A DNA stretch of 64,000 bases, from assembly GCA_047638815.1 (NCBI GenBank), contig JBLIMR010000002.1:62001-126000 (forward strand). Direction: 5' to 3'. This stretch comes from JAJRRH01 sp047638815. GTDB taxonomy: Bacteria > Bacteroidota > Bacteroidia > Flavobacteriales_D > JABDKJ01. Below the pieces are notes generated by a model. The model had not been told where the DNA came from. It was given only the letters and a program-made list of their open reading frames with translations, and made no database searches. The translations under genes and the position numbers were made by a program. Shown piece by piece: positions 25,336 to 34,732 of this stretch (within the stretch, counting starts at the first letter, position 1; every line of letters starts with the position of its first letter).

Positions 25336-28023
25336 TTACTCAACAATCATTTTTACAATTCTAACTGCTGAATTATCTTCATTCACCAATTGTACTACAT
25401 AAACTCCTGCAGTAACATCGTTCAATCTAACAACGTGTGCTGTTCCTGAACCTAAAGATACCGCTTCGTTCATGATAGCTCTTCCAGTTAAGTCCGTCAC
25501 TCTTAAAGTGTAAAGACCAGCCTTATCATCATTTACGATTGTAAACTCACCATTGTTTGGGTTAGGGTAAATGCTTAATGCAGAAGATGACAACTCATCA
25601 ATACTAACAGCGCCTTCACTGTATAATATATCATCGATGTAGTATCTGTTTGTTGCATCTATAGAGAAGAAATTAATTCCTCCAAGATTACCCATGTATT
25701 CAAGGTCATCAAATATTTCTACTCCGTCAATTGTAAGAGCACAAACATTATTTACCATATCTACATTTTGATGAACAGAGAACCACTGATCCGTTGGATA
25801 GTCGAACGTAGCACCATTAGTAATTACTGTTCCAACTCCAGGAGCACCTCCACCTTGATTAAAGAATACATCCATATTCCAGGCGGTACCTGGCACTTCA
25901 GTTTCCTGAATATTGTAATATCCAGTAGCATCTGCTGGGACATACATCATCCAACTAATAGCAAATGCGCCATCCATTTGGTTACCTAACTTAAATACAA
26001 CATCTTGAGCACTACCTTCAGCGATCAACATAGAATTTGCTCCCGAAGCAGCTTGTTCGTCAGAAACGATTCCGTCTTCAGCACCACCTACAGTTCCACT
26101 CCAAGTAGTCCACCATTCAGCATTTTCTCCTGTTGTAGATCCTAATGCATATGTATCAATATTATCACAAACAATGTCAGCACCACCTAGAGAACATCCC
26201 GCAACACCTTCAGCGATAGTTACATCATCAATATAATATCTGTTAGAAGCATCTATTGAGAAGAAATCTATTGCAGCTAAATTCGCAGTAGCTCCAGTAT
26301 ATGCACCAGAACCAGCTGATACATCATTCACAAATACTTCCATTACATCACCATCAAGATCAATAACATGCTTCACTTGAAACCATGCATCTTCAGGATA
26401 AGTAGCCGTACCAACACCTTCAACTTCCATTGTTCCAGCAGCAGCGCCACCGTTATTGAAGAAAATTTGTTGTACAAATACTTCACCAGGAGTTGTAGTT
26501 CCTTGGAAGTTGTAATATCCAGTTGCCGCAGCAGGAACATACATGTTGAATGTTACTTCATAAGCACCAGTATCATAATCTCCCATTAGGAATATCACAT
26601 CTTGAGCACCTCCTTCAGCTATTAGCATTGAATTTGCTCCAGAACCAGCTTGTTCGTCAGAAACGATTCCGTCTTCAGAAGTACCTTCAGTTCCACTCCA
26701 AGTAGTCCATTCATCAGACCATGGTCCAACAGCAGTTCCAGCAGTGAACTCATCAAAGTTCTCACAGTATAGTAAATCCGTTGCATCACATGCAACTACA
26801 GGATCAAGCGCTACAAGTAGAACATCATCAATATACATTCTGTTTGCAGCATCAATTGAAAAGAAATCAATAGAAGATAGGTTATCAGTATAAGGAATGT
26901 CAGCCATAACAACCACACCATTCACTAATACATGCATAACGTCATTGTCAAGATCAACGATATGGTTGATGTTAAACCATTCTTCAGCAGCAAAAGTTGT
27001 TAATGATGCATTTAAATCATTGCTATATACTCCTTCGGCAGCTCCACCTGCATTAAAGTAAAATTGTTGAACGAAAACAGCTCCAATTACAGGAGATCCC
27101 TGAAAGTTGTAATATCCCGTACTAGTTAAATCTTCGAAATAAGTATTCCAAGATAGTGAGTATCTACCTGAACTAGCATCTCCTAAAAGAAGAATTACAT
27201 CTTGTGCACCACCTTCTTCTATGACCATACTGTTCACACCACTATTAGCATAATCAATAGATACGATTCCATCTTCTGCACCACCTTCGGTTCCACTCCA
27301 AGTCGTCCAATCTGCTGATTGAGGTCCAAGAGCACCTTCAGTATACATTTCAAAATCATCACAGATTAAAGCAGAAGGAACAGCACAATCTACGAAAGAA
27401 AGAAGACTAATATCATCAACATAATATCTGTTCGCAGCATCAATTGAGAAGAAATCGATTCCACCTAGGTTGGCAGTTGCACCAACGTATGGTCCAACAC
27501 CTGCAGATACTCCATTAACAAACACTTCCATTTCGTCCGTGTCAAGATTAATCGAATGTTTTACAACAAACCAAGCATCTTCAGGATATGAAGCTGTACC
27601 AACACCTTCAACTTCAAAGGTTCCAGCAGCAGCGCCACCATTGTTTAAGAATACTTGTTGTACAAATACCTCACCTGGCGTAGGAGTTCCTTGGAAGTTA
27701 TAGTATCCAGTTGCTCCAGCAGGGACGTACATATTCCAAGTTAGATTATATGTTCCTGTTGCATCATCTCCAAGAAGTAAAATAACATCCTGAGCACCGC
27801 CTTCAGCAATTAGCATAGAGTTTGCACCTGTTGCCGCTTGTTCGTCAGTTACGATTCCATCTTCCGCGCCACCTTCAGTACCACTCCATGTAGTCCAATG
27901 ATCCGCTTGCGGTCCTATAGCACCCAAATCATATGAGTCCATATTGTCTGATAATAAAATTTGTGCATTAATTCCCGCAGACGTCAGGATAATCAATGCT
28001 AAAGAAAGTAATTGTTTTTTCAT
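25336..28023 (-). CDS. T9SS surface protein made of four copies of one beta module
   Basis: 895 residues. After the signal peptide (MKKQLLSLALIILTSAGINA), four ~195-residue modules follow. Each starts near DxxDxYxxG, contains WTTWSGTEGGAEDGIV, then GGAQDVILLLGD, YYNFQGTPTPGEVFVQQ, a strand around EVFVNGVSAG and finally DFFSIDAANRYYVDDI. The spacing of the WSGT codons on the DNA (near 26097, 26693, 27293 and 27881) gives periods of 588-600 bases. The fold is probably a concanavalin-like jelly roll (LamG-type), used for carbohydrate or matrix binding; no catalytic residues are evident. The final ~75 residues are a T9SS type A sorting tail (LSIYPNPNNGEFTIVNDD, ending VRIVKMIVE). The gene stands alone. 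Binding function is inference from fold. Confidence 0.88.
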   Translation of the reverse strand: MKKQLLSLALIILTSAGINAQILLSDNMDSYDLGAIGPQADHWTTWSGTEGGAEDGIVTDEQAATGANSMLIAEGGAQDVILLLGDDATGTYNLTWNMYVPAGATGYYNFQGTPTPGEVFVQQVFLNNGGAAAGTFEVEGVGTASYPEDAWFVVKHSINLDTDEMEVFVNGVSAGVGPYVGATANLGGIDFFSIDAANRYYVDDISLLSFVDCAVPSALICDDFEMYTEGALGPQSADWTTWSGTEGGAEDGIVSIDYANSGVNSMVIEEGGAQDVILLLGDASSGRYSLSWNTYFEDLTSTGYYNFQGSPVIGAVFVQQFYFNAGGAAEGVYSNDLNASLTTFAAEEWFNINHIVDLDNDVMHVLVNGVVVMADIPYTDNLSSIDFFSIDAANRMYIDDVLLVALDPVVACDATDLLYCENFDEFTAGTAVGPWSDEWTTWSGTEGTSEDGIVSDEQAGSGANSMLIAEGGAQDVIFLMGDYDTGAYEVTFNMYVPAAATGYYNFQGTTTPGEVFVQQIFFNNGGAAAGTMEVEGVGTATYPEDAWFQVKHVIDLDGDVMEVFVNDVSAGSGAYTGATANLAAIDFFSIDASNRYYIDDVTIAEGVAGCSLGGADIVCDNIDTYALGSTTGENAEWWTTWSGTVGGAEDGIVSDEQAASGANSMLIAEGSAQDVVFKLGNQMDGAFAISWMMYVPADATGYYNIQETEVPGTAWNMDVFFNQGGGAPGVGTVITNGATFDYPTDQWFSVHQNVDMVNNVCALTIDGVEIFDDLEYMGNLGGINFFSIDATNRYYIDDILYSEGAVSIDELSSSALSIYPNPNNGEFTIVNDDKAGLYTLRVTDLTGRAIMNEAVSLGSGTAHVVRLNDVTAGVYVVQLVNEDNSAVRIVKMIVE

Positions 28024-28101
28024 AATAATATAAATTCAGTTAAACATGTTAAAATTCGCTTATTCAATGCCAAACCCTAATAGTTGGCTATAATTGTAAC
28101 A

Positions 28102-28109
28102 CGAAGATA
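28102..28109 (-). promoter_or_regulatory. Possible -7 element for the four-module T9SS gene
   Basis: On the minus strand TATCTTCG, one base from the TAnnTTTG consensus, 79 bases before the ATG at 28023. No TTG is present at the right distance. The same octamer occurs at 29426-29433, upstream of kbl. Confidence 0.3.
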
Positions 28110-28211
28110 ATTAATTTTTTGATCAGTTTTAGTATCAGGTTTTTACGATACTAGTATGCCTATGTCGAGAACTTATTGTTATCAAATTTCACATTTACTC
28201 AAGAAGATGGA

Positions 28212-29405
28212 TTAAATGATATTCATTTCCACACCAACTTTTTTAAATGCGGCAATTGCTTTATCAAGGTGGATTTTTTCATGACCAGCAGATATTTGCA
28301 CACGAATTCGAGCCTTCTCTCTTGGCACAACCGGGAAATAGAAACCAATAACGTAAATCCCTTCCTTTAATAATTTCGTAGCCATTTCCTGTGAAAGTTT
28401 AGCATCATATAACATAACAGGGACAATGGCCGAATCACCTTCAATAATATCAAAACCTAGGGTGGACAGACCTTTTTTAAAATATTTGGTATTCTCTTCC
28501 AGTTTATCTCTAAGCTCTGTGCTTTCAGAGATTAAATCGAACACTGCAATGGAAGCACCAACAATTGCCGGCATTAGAGAGTTGGAAAATAAATATGGTC
28601 TAGAACGTTGCCTCAAGATTTCGATAATTTCCTTCCTTCCGGTAGTATATCCACCCATAGCTCCACCCATAGCCTTTCCTAATGTTCCGGTAATAATATC
28701 TATTCGCCCCATTACTCCATTATACTCTGGCGTTCCTCTTCCACTTTCACCTATAAAACCTGTTGCATGACACTCGTCAACCATAACTAGTGCATCATAC
28801 TTATCTGCTAAATCACAAATTCCTTTTAAGTTAGCAATCACCCCATCCATAGAAAACACCCCATCGGTAACGATAATTTTGAATCTATGATTTTCCTTAC
28901 ACGCTGCGATCAGTTGCTCTTCGAGACTAGCCATGTCGTTGTTGGTATAACGGTAGCGAGCAGCCTTGCACAATCTAACGCCATCAATAATAGAGGCGTG
29001 ATTTAGAGAATCAGATATTATTGCATCTTCTTTTGTTAGAAGAGGTTCGAAAACACCTCCATTAGCATCAAAAGCTGCGGCATATAGAATAGTGTCTTCT
29101 GTGCCATGAAAATCAGCTATTTTTTGTTCAAGTGTCTTATGTATATCTTGAGTGCCGCATATAAACCTTACTGAACTCATGCCAAATCCATGACTATCAA
29201 GAGTGTCTTTAGCTGCTTGAATAACCTTTGGGTGGGAAGAAAGGCCTAAATAGTTATTTGCACAGAAATTAAGCACTTTCGAGTTATCGCTAAGCTGAAT
29301 TTCAGCCCCTTGTTCAGAAACAATAATCCTTTCCTCTTTGTATAATCCTTCACTTTTTATTGTTTGGATTTCATTCTTTAAATGTTGGTGTAGTTTTCCG
29401 TACAT
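28212..29405 (-). CDS. kbl: Glycine C-acetyltransferase (2-amino-3-ketobutyrate CoA ligase)
   Basis: PLP enzyme converting 2-amino-3-ketobutyrate plus CoA to glycine and acetyl-CoA, the second step of threonine degradation. 397 residues, matching the family. The PLP lysine is K244 in GTLGKAMGGAMGG; other family blocks are NFCANNYLGLSSHP, SHGFGMSSVRFICGT, DSLNHASIIDGVRL and VMVDECHATGFIGESGRG. The threonine dehydrogenase partner (tdh) is not adjacent, so a related alpha-oxoamine synthase (serine palmitoyltransferase-like or BioF-like) is the alternative, but the length and the FICGTQDIHKTLE block fit Kbl best. TATCTTCG at 29426-29433 may be its -7 box. A 188-base gap without a strong terminator separates it from the next minus-strand gene. 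Confidence 0.92.
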   Translation of the reverse strand: MYGKLHQHLKNEIQTIKSEGLYKEERIIVSEQGAEIQLSDNSKVLNFCANNYLGLSSHPKVIQAAKDTLDSHGFGMSSVRFICGTQDIHKTLEQKIADFHGTEDTILYAAAFDANGGVFEPLLTKEDAIISDSLNHASIIDGVRLCKAARYRYTNNDMASLEEQLIAACKENHRFKIIVTDGVFSMDGVIANLKGICDLADKYDALVMVDECHATGFIGESGRGTPEYNGVMGRIDIITGTLGKAMGGAMGGYTTGRKEIIEILRQRSRPYLFSNSLMPAIVGASIAVFDLISESTELRDKLEENTKYFKKGLSTLGFDIIEGDSAIVPVMLYDAKLSQEMATKLLKEGIYVIGFYFPVVPREKARIRVQISAGHEKIHLDKAIAAFKKVGVEMNII

Positions 29406-29789
29406 ATATTATGGATTTTGCTGGACGAAGATATTTTAAAAATTAGTGATTTGATGAATCATGTAATTAATTATATTTCATGAACTATTTTACATAATGA
29501 CAATAATATATATTGAGCAGTAAAAATACTTCTATATGGCTCATAAACTTATTGTTAAGGCCTCTTGATGTCATCCATAATGGTTGAGTCATTTAAACAG
29601 TTACACCTAAAATATGTTAATGGGACAGATTCTAATCAATTGGCATTCCAACTTTAAAGTCAAAAACACTCACAGCAAGTTAAAAGGATTCATTAAATTT
29701 GCCATTAACTCGCAGGAAGGTTGGTGTTTATACATTAATGATTTGGGGGAGAAACAATAAAATAGAATTTTAATTATAAATAGAGAATT
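29406..29789. other. Divergent promoter region between kbl and the Omp28-like gene
   Basis: 384 bases without a gene. A TAAATTTG box at 29694-29701 is the best -7 candidate for the plus-strand gene at 29790, with no well-placed TTG; TATCTTCG at 29426-29433 may serve kbl on the minus strand. No palindrome or RNA-like structure was seen. Confidence 0.35.
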
Positions 29790-31496
29790 ATGAAAAAATT
29801 ATTTACTCTAGCTATTGCAGCTTTATTTACACTTTCAATATCTTTTGTTAGTGCACAATCGAACAGAATGGCTTTCGTTGAGGAAGCAACTCAAGCATCA
29901 TGTCCTCCATGCGCAACATTAAATCCAGCGCTTCAATCGTTGATGAATGCAAATTCTGAGACAGCAATTTTTATGGCATACCAAGTATGGTGGCCTGGTT
30001 TTGACCAAATGTACCTTGACAACCCATCAGAGGTTGACACGCGTGTAGGTGATTATTACGGTTATCAATTTGCGCCTCAAGGGATCTTACAAGGAGACTT
30101 TATAGGAGCTGAAGGTGCTGTTGATGATCTTACTCAAAGTGGATTGGATGCAGTTAGTTCTCAAATGTCAGAATTTGACATGGAAGTTTCAGCAGAAGTT
30201 GTTGACGGACAGTTATTGGTTACAGGAAACGTTACAGCTACAATGGCTGCAACTGGGGATTTAGTATTAAGAATCGCTCTTACAGAAGGTACTATTTATT
30301 CAACTCAAGCAACTGGGGGTACTAATGGTGAGACTGAATTCCACCATGTATTTAAAGCTTTTGTAGGTGGAACAAGCGGTGTTGATTTGGAAGATACTTG
30401 GGCTGATGGAGATTCATATACTATCAATGAAACATTGGATATGACAGAATTAACAATCTACAACTACGATGATTTAGAAGTCATTGCTTTGGTTCAAAAC
30501 GATGCTAATAAATTTGTTCATCAAGCAACTAAAGATTCTGACGTACCAGTATCTTCAAACTTTGAGAACAGTGCAGCAGGAGTTTCAATTGACGGGTTAC
30601 CTGCTTCAGTTTGTATAGGTGATGCAATTGCGGCACCAGTATTCACTTTAGCTAACTTCGGAAATGTTGATTTGACTTCAGCAACAATTACATATTCAAT
30701 CAATGGAGGTGCTGATCAAACAATGACTTGGGAAGGTACTTTGTCTACTCTTGCAACTGAAGATGTTGTTTTAGATGATTATGCATATACAGCTATGGCA
30801 TCAAATACTGTGGATGTTGCTATTTCCATGCCTAATGGAGTTGCTGATGAGGATGGTTCAGCAAACGATGCAGTAAGTTCAGAATTTGCTGGATTAAATG
30901 CAGGAGCATCTGTTACACTTGAGCTATTAACGGATAACTATGGTGCTGAAACATCATGGGAAATTTTAAATGGTGCTGGAGTTGCTGTGTTAGGAGGAAG
31001 TGGTTATGGAAATAACACAGAATACACTGAAACTTATACAGTACCATTAGGAGATAATGACTGTTACGAGTTTAAAATTTACGATTCATTCGGTGACGGA
31101 ATTTGCTGTGGTTGGGGAATTGGAAATTACTCTCTTCTTGACGGTGCTGGAAATGTATTGGTAGAAGGTGGTGAGTTTGCTGATGAAACAGCAGAAAACT
31201 TCTCTGTAGATGGAGTTACAGGTATAGAAGAATTGAACATCACTAACTTCAGTATTTATCCAAACCCTACAAATGACGTAACCAATATTGCTTTCGAATC
31301 ATTTGACAATAAAGATTATGTTGTTGAGGTTTTGGATATCGCTGGTAGAGTTGTTTATTCTGAAGCATTAGGAACACTTAATGCAGGAAGTCAACTAATT
31401 CAAGTTGATGCTAAGCAATTCGAAGATGGAATGTACTTATTCAACATTTATTCTGGTTCTGATGTAGCAACTAAGAGAGTTTCTATAATCAAATAA
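29790..31496 (+). CDS. Omp28-like thioredoxin-fold T9SS protein
   Basis: 568 residues. The signal peptide (MKKLFTLAIAALFTLSISFV...) is followed by an Omp28/thioredoxin-like domain with a CPPC redox motif at 38-41 (EEATQASCPPCATLNP), then MAYQVWWPGFDQMY, the domain type found in Porphyromonas Omp28-family surface proteins. The middle holds beta-sandwich regions (SVCIGDAIAAPVFTL, LLTDNYGAETSWEIL) and a Cys-containing segment (YDSFGDGICCGWGIGNYSL). The last ~75 residues are a T9SS type A tail (FSIYPNPTNDVTNIAFESFD, ending TKRVSIIK). It is therefore secreted across the outer membrane. Redox activity outside the cell is an inference from CPPC. Single gene with its own terminator. Confidence 0.85.
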   Translation: MKKLFTLAIAALFTLSISFVSAQSNRMAFVEEATQASCPPCATLNPALQSLMNANSETAIFMAYQVWWPGFDQMYLDNPSEVDTRVGDYYGYQFAPQGILQGDFIGAEGAVDDLTQSGLDAVSSQMSEFDMEVSAEVVDGQLLVTGNVTATMAATGDLVLRIALTEGTIYSTQATGGTNGETEFHHVFKAFVGGTSGVDLEDTWADGDSYTINETLDMTELTIYNYDDLEVIALVQNDANKFVHQATKDSDVPVSSNFENSAAGVSIDGLPASVCIGDAIAAPVFTLANFGNVDLTSATITYSINGGADQTMTWEGTLSTLATEDVVLDDYAYTAMASNTVDVAISMPNGVADEDGSANDAVSSEFAGLNAGASVTLELLTDNYGAETSWEILNGAGVAVLGGSGYGNNTEYTETYTVPLGDNDCYEFKIYDSFGDGICCGWGIGNYSLLDGAGNVLVEGGEFADETAENFSVDGVTGIEELNITNFSIYPNPTNDVTNIAFESFDNKDYVVEVLDIAGRVVYSEALGTLNAGSQLIQVDAKQFEDGMYLFNIYSGSDVATKRVSIIK

Positions 31497-31517
31497 GACT
31501 TTTCTTTTAAAGAAAAC

Positions 31518-31549
31518 AAAAGCGACTCCAATTGGGGTCGCTTTTTTTG
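31518..31549 (+). terminator. Intrinsic terminator after the Omp28-like gene
   Basis: Stem AGCGACTCC (31521-31529) pairs with GGGGTCGCT (31534-31542) around a short loop with one wobble, flanked by AAA and followed by seven T. Confidence 0.85.
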
Positions 31550-31687
31550 TTCATATAATTCTTAATTAAAATTTGCGAATCGATCATTGGTTCTGGTTCT
31601 TTGAAATGGTTCAAAGAATGCGCTAGATAGTGAGGCTTAAGATACGATTAGTAGTTATTCAAGCCATATGGGAAAAAACTAGAAACA

Positions 31688-31720
31688 AAAAAGACGGACG
31701 CTTTTGGCGTCCGTCTTTTT
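31688..31720 (-). terminator. Terminator of gdhA, usable on both strands
   Basis: Perfect 9-bp stem GACGGACGC (31693-31701) with GCGTCCGTC (31707-31715) and loop TTTTG. On the minus strand it follows the gdhA stop by about 24 bases and is followed by an A run in plus-strand terms, i.e. U in the transcript. Confidence 0.85.
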
Positions 31721-31739
31721 CAATAAATTTAAGATGTGA

Positions 31740-33092
31740 TTAAACCAATCCTTGGTCAATCATTGAATCTGCAACTTTCACAAATCCAGCAATGTTTGCT
31801 CCTTTAACATAGTCTACATATTTTCCTTCTTTACCATACTCTACGCATGATTTGTGAATAGACACCATGATAGTATGCAACTTTTCATCTACTTCCTCAG
31901 CTGTCCAAGACATTCTCAATGAGTTTTGGCTCATCTCAAGTCCTGAAGTGGCAACACCACCAGCGTTCGAAGCTTTCCCTGGAGAAAACAAAATTTTCTT
32001 TTTGTGGAATTCATTAATTGCTTCGGGAGTGCAAGGCATGTTTGCTCCTTCAGCAACACATTTTACACCATTAGAGAGTAATTTCTTCGCCTCTTTATCA
32101 TTTAATTCATTTTGTGTAGCACATGGTAGCGCAACATCACACTTTTCAGCCCAAGGTCTTTTCCCTTCATGAAATTTGGCAGATTTGAATTTCTTAGCAT
32201 ATTCTGAAATCCTTCCTCGCTTCACATTTTTAAGGTTCATGATAAACTTTAATTTTTTAGCATCGATTCCATCCTTATCGACAACATAGCCACTTGAATC
32301 AGACATAGTAATTACCTTACCACCAAGCTGCGTTACTTTTTGACAGGCATACTGTGCAACATTACCTGAACCGGAAACAACAACCGTTTTGCCTTTGAAA
32401 GTATCATCCTGAGTGGCTAGCATCTCTTTAGCAAAATATACTGTTCCATAACCAGTAGCTTCTGGGCGAATCAAAGACCCTCCCCAGTTAGTTCCTTTGC
32501 CAGTTAGTACACCAGTAAATTCGTTTCTCAGTCTTTTGTACTGCCCAAACATATATCCAATTTCTCTACCACCAACACCGATATCACCTGCAGGCACATC
32601 AGTATTAGGACCGATGTGTCTTTGTAGTTCTGTCATGAAAGATTGACAAAACTTCATCACTTCGTTATCTGACTTTCCTTTAGGATCAAAATCAGAACCA
32701 CCTTTACCACCGCCCATTGGTAGTGTCGTCAATGAGTTCTTAAAAACCTGTTCGAACCCTAAAAACTTAAGAATCGATAAATTAACCGATGGGTGGAAAC
32801 GTAAACCACCTTTATATGGACCAATAGCAGAGTTGAATTCAACTCTAAATCCTTTGTTAATTTGCACATCTCCATTATCATCTAACCATGGAACTCTGAA
32901 CATTATAGTTCTTTCTGGTTCCACCATTCTTTCCAAAACCTTTGCTTTCTTGTATTTTGGTTTGTTGGCGATGAATGGAATAACTGCTTCAGCTACTTCT
33001 TCAACAGCTTGCAGAAACTCTTTTTCATGGGATTGTTTGGCTGTAACTGAATCCATGAAAGCTTTGATATCTTTCTTGTTTTTTACCGACAT
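31740..33092 (-). CDS. gdhA: NADP-specific glutamate dehydrogenase
   Basis: Cytoplasmic hexameric enzyme that aminates 2-oxoglutarate to glutamate with NADPH. 450 residues, the usual length for the bacterial hexameric NADP form. The substrate block KGGLRFHPSVNLSILKFLGF, the catalytic-Lys region LPMGGGKGGSDFDPKGKSD, NTDVPAGDIGVGGREIGYMF and the dinucleotide site VVSGSGNVAQYAC are all present. NADP preference is taken from overall similarity to that subgroup, not from a measured motif. On the minus strand TACTTTTG (33136-33143) could be its -7 box, without a matching TTG. It ends at a strong hairpin terminator, so it is monocistronic. Confidence 0.95.
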   Translation of the reverse strand: MSVKNKKDIKAFMDSVTAKQSHEKEFLQAVEEVAEAVIPFIANKPKYKKAKVLERMVEPERTIMFRVPWLDDNGDVQINKGFRVEFNSAIGPYKGGLRFHPSVNLSILKFLGFEQVFKNSLTTLPMGGGKGGSDFDPKGKSDNEVMKFCQSFMTELQRHIGPNTDVPAGDIGVGGREIGYMFGQYKRLRNEFTGVLTGKGTNWGGSLIRPEATGYGTVYFAKEMLATQDDTFKGKTVVVSGSGNVAQYACQKVTQLGGKVITMSDSSGYVVDKDGIDAKKLKFIMNLKNVKRGRISEYAKKFKSAKFHEGKRPWAEKCDVALPCATQNELNDKEAKKLLSNGVKCVAEGANMPCTPEAINEFHKKKILFSPGKASNAGGVATSGLEMSQNSLRMSWTAEEVDEKLHTIMVSIHKSCVEYGKEGKYVDYVKGANIAGFVKVADSMIDQGLV

Positions 33093-33221
33093 AATTTATT
33101 TGATTATTAAGGCCAAAGGACTAATTATTTGCCACCAAAAGTATCTAAATAATTCCTTCTGATCTGATATTGATTTGATTTTTTTAACATTTTATCATCT
33201 ACATCTACATCCAACATAAAA

Positions 33222-33905
33222 TTATAAATTGAAACTTATAAATTTGATTTTTTTACCTTCTACTAACCATCTATTTTCATAGAATGTTTTGGTCGTCATG
33301 AGCTCATTAAGATCGTCTGGAAATTTATCGACACCTAAGCCGTAGACGTCTATTGTTTGATGAACGACATTTAGTTTCTCTGCAAGGACGGTGTCTAGTG
33401 TGAAATCGAAAAGACTTGAGCTGTCAGTTTTTAAATTGACGGTCCCATCCTTGATAAGTAATTTTCTATATCGATCTAAAAATTCTGGATGCGTCAATCT
33501 TTTTTTAATTCTTGTCCTATGCTTTTGAGGGTCTGGAAAAGTAATCCAAATTTCAGAAACTTCATTTTCACTAAAGCATGAACATATAAACTCTAATCGA
33601 GTCCTTAAAAAAGCGACATTGTTCATGTCATTCTCAAGAGCAGTTTTAGCACCACGCCATAGTCGAGCACCTTTAATATCAATGCCAATATGATTTCTAT
33701 CCGGATATTTTGTTGCCATCGCAATGGTATATTCTCCTTTGCCGCATGCAAGTTCCAAGGTAATGGGGAGTTCATTTTTAAAAATGTCTTTTTTCCAATT
33801 GCCTTTAAGATTCCAAGTATCTATGAGCAAGGAGTCTGTTGTTGGTTGAATGACATTCTCGAAAACCTCGTTATCTGCGAAACGCCTTAACTTATCTTTC
33901 CCCAT
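33222..33905 (-). CDS. trmB: tRNA (guanine-N7)-methyltransferase
   Basis: Methylates G46 in the variable loop of tRNA using SAM. 227 residues. SAM-binding motif I is LELACGKGEYTIAMATKYPD, and the TrmB signature WITFPDPQKHRTRIKKRLTH carries the conserved Asp-Pro and basic residues; the C-terminal LKTDSSSLFDFTLD block also fits. Its ATG overlaps the stop of the upstream small membrane-protein gene in a TAATG junction at 33905, so it is translated with the oxidase-assembly operon although functionally unrelated. It is the last gene of that operon. Confidence 0.95.
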   Translation of the reverse strand: MGKDKLRRFADNEVFENVIQPTTDSLLIDTWNLKGNWKKDIFKNELPITLELACGKGEYTIAMATKYPDRNHIGIDIKGARLWRGAKTALENDMNNVAFLRTRLEFICSCFSENEVSEIWITFPDPQKHRTRIKKRLTHPEFLDRYRKLLIKDGTVNLKTDSSSLFDFTLDTVLAEKLNVVHQTIDVYGLGVDKFPDDLNELMTTKTFYENRWLVEGKKIKFISFNL

Positions 33906-34156
33906 TACTCTCCTGTCGAATTTTTGGTGTGGTACTTTACAAAGTATAGTATTGAAGCCCCAATTAAAATATATGGAATGCCCATAAGAAACATAATACC
34001 AGCATTTATTCCACCACTTTTGCGATTTCCATCAATGGTATATTCGTTTTCCAAAACCGCTTTACACATGGCACACTGGGCGTCCAATATTTCGGGCATT
34101 ATTATCATGATCAAAAAGATAATAAAAGCAAGGAGAGTGTTTTTTTTGCCACTCAT
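33905..34156 (-). CDS. Small membrane protein with CAMC motif, cox operon
   Basis: 83 residues. An N-terminal hydrophobic helix (LLAFIIFLIMIIMPEILDAQ) that may be a signal peptide is followed by CAMCKAVLENEYTIDG and a second helix (IMFLMGIPYILIGASILYFV), then a short hydrophilic tail. The CxxC right after the first helix would lie on the periplasmic side and could bind a metal or be a redox pair. It sits between the DUF420 gene and trmB, in the operon holding SCO and the cytochrome oxidase subunits, so a role in oxidase or copper handling is plausible but unproven. Translation is coupled to trmB through TAATG. Confidence 0.75.
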   Translation of the reverse strand: MSGKKNTLLAFIIFLIMIIMPEILDAQCAMCKAVLENEYTIDGNRKSGGINAGIMFLMGIPYILIGASILYFVKYHTKNSTGE

Positions 34157-34213
34157 AGGATTTCGCTATTTCGCTTCGCAAAGGTAAGCATCTAAGACAT
34201 GTTAAATAACAGA

Positions 34214-34732
34214 TTAGACATAATACGGTGATATCATTAAGTACACTATTACCCCAGTTAAAGACACATATGTCCACAAAGGAAATGTATATCGAGCTAT
34301 TTTACGGTGTTGATCAAATCTTTGTGATATGGCCTTCACATAGGTTATCAATACCAGTGGAACAACAGCCATAGAACATGCAATATGTGTGAATAATATA
34401 AAAAGATAAACTATTCGAATGGTTCCTTCACCACCAAACTTCGTGCTGGGGGTGGTAACATGATATAAGACGTATGCAACTAAGAAATAAATAGAAAAGA
34501 CAATGGCGCTGGTCATAAATTTTTTATGCAACTCTTTTTTGCCATTTTTTATAGCCAAGACACCGGCTACAAGACATAAAAAAGTAAGACCATTGGTGAG
34601 GGCATATGTTGGAGGAAGAAACGAAAAGTCATAACCCTCAATTTTGTTTGTGATGAAGAGCAGGGCAATTACCAAAGGCAAGAGTATAGAAACTGCTATT
34701 ATTATCCCGTTATAATTTCTTTCTTTTGGCAA
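34214..34732 (-). CDS. DUF420 membrane protein, cytochrome oxidase assembly-associated
   Basis: 172 residues with five hydrophobic segments (GIIIAVSILLPLVIALLFI; TYALTNGLTFLCLVAGVLAI; FMTSAIVFSIYFLVAYVLY; IRIVYLFILFTHIACSMAVV; TYVSLTGVIVYLMISPYYV). Histidines near membrane faces (ELHKKFM, LYHVTTPS, FTHIACS) are typical of DUF420, a family related to the CtaM oxidase-assembly factor of Firmicutes. The role in heme or copper insertion is taken from that family. Its start overlaps the 3' end of the SCO gene by 23 bases, so it is translated with it. Confidence 0.85.
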   Translation of the reverse strand: MPKERNYNGIIIAVSILLPLVIALLFITNKIEGYDFSFLPPTYALTNGLTFLCLVAGVLAIKNGKKELHKKFMTSAIVFSIYFLVAYVLYHVTTPSTKFGGEGTIRIVYLFILFTHIACSMAVVPLVLITYVKAISQRFDQHRKIARYTFPLWTYVSLTGVIVYLMISPYYV

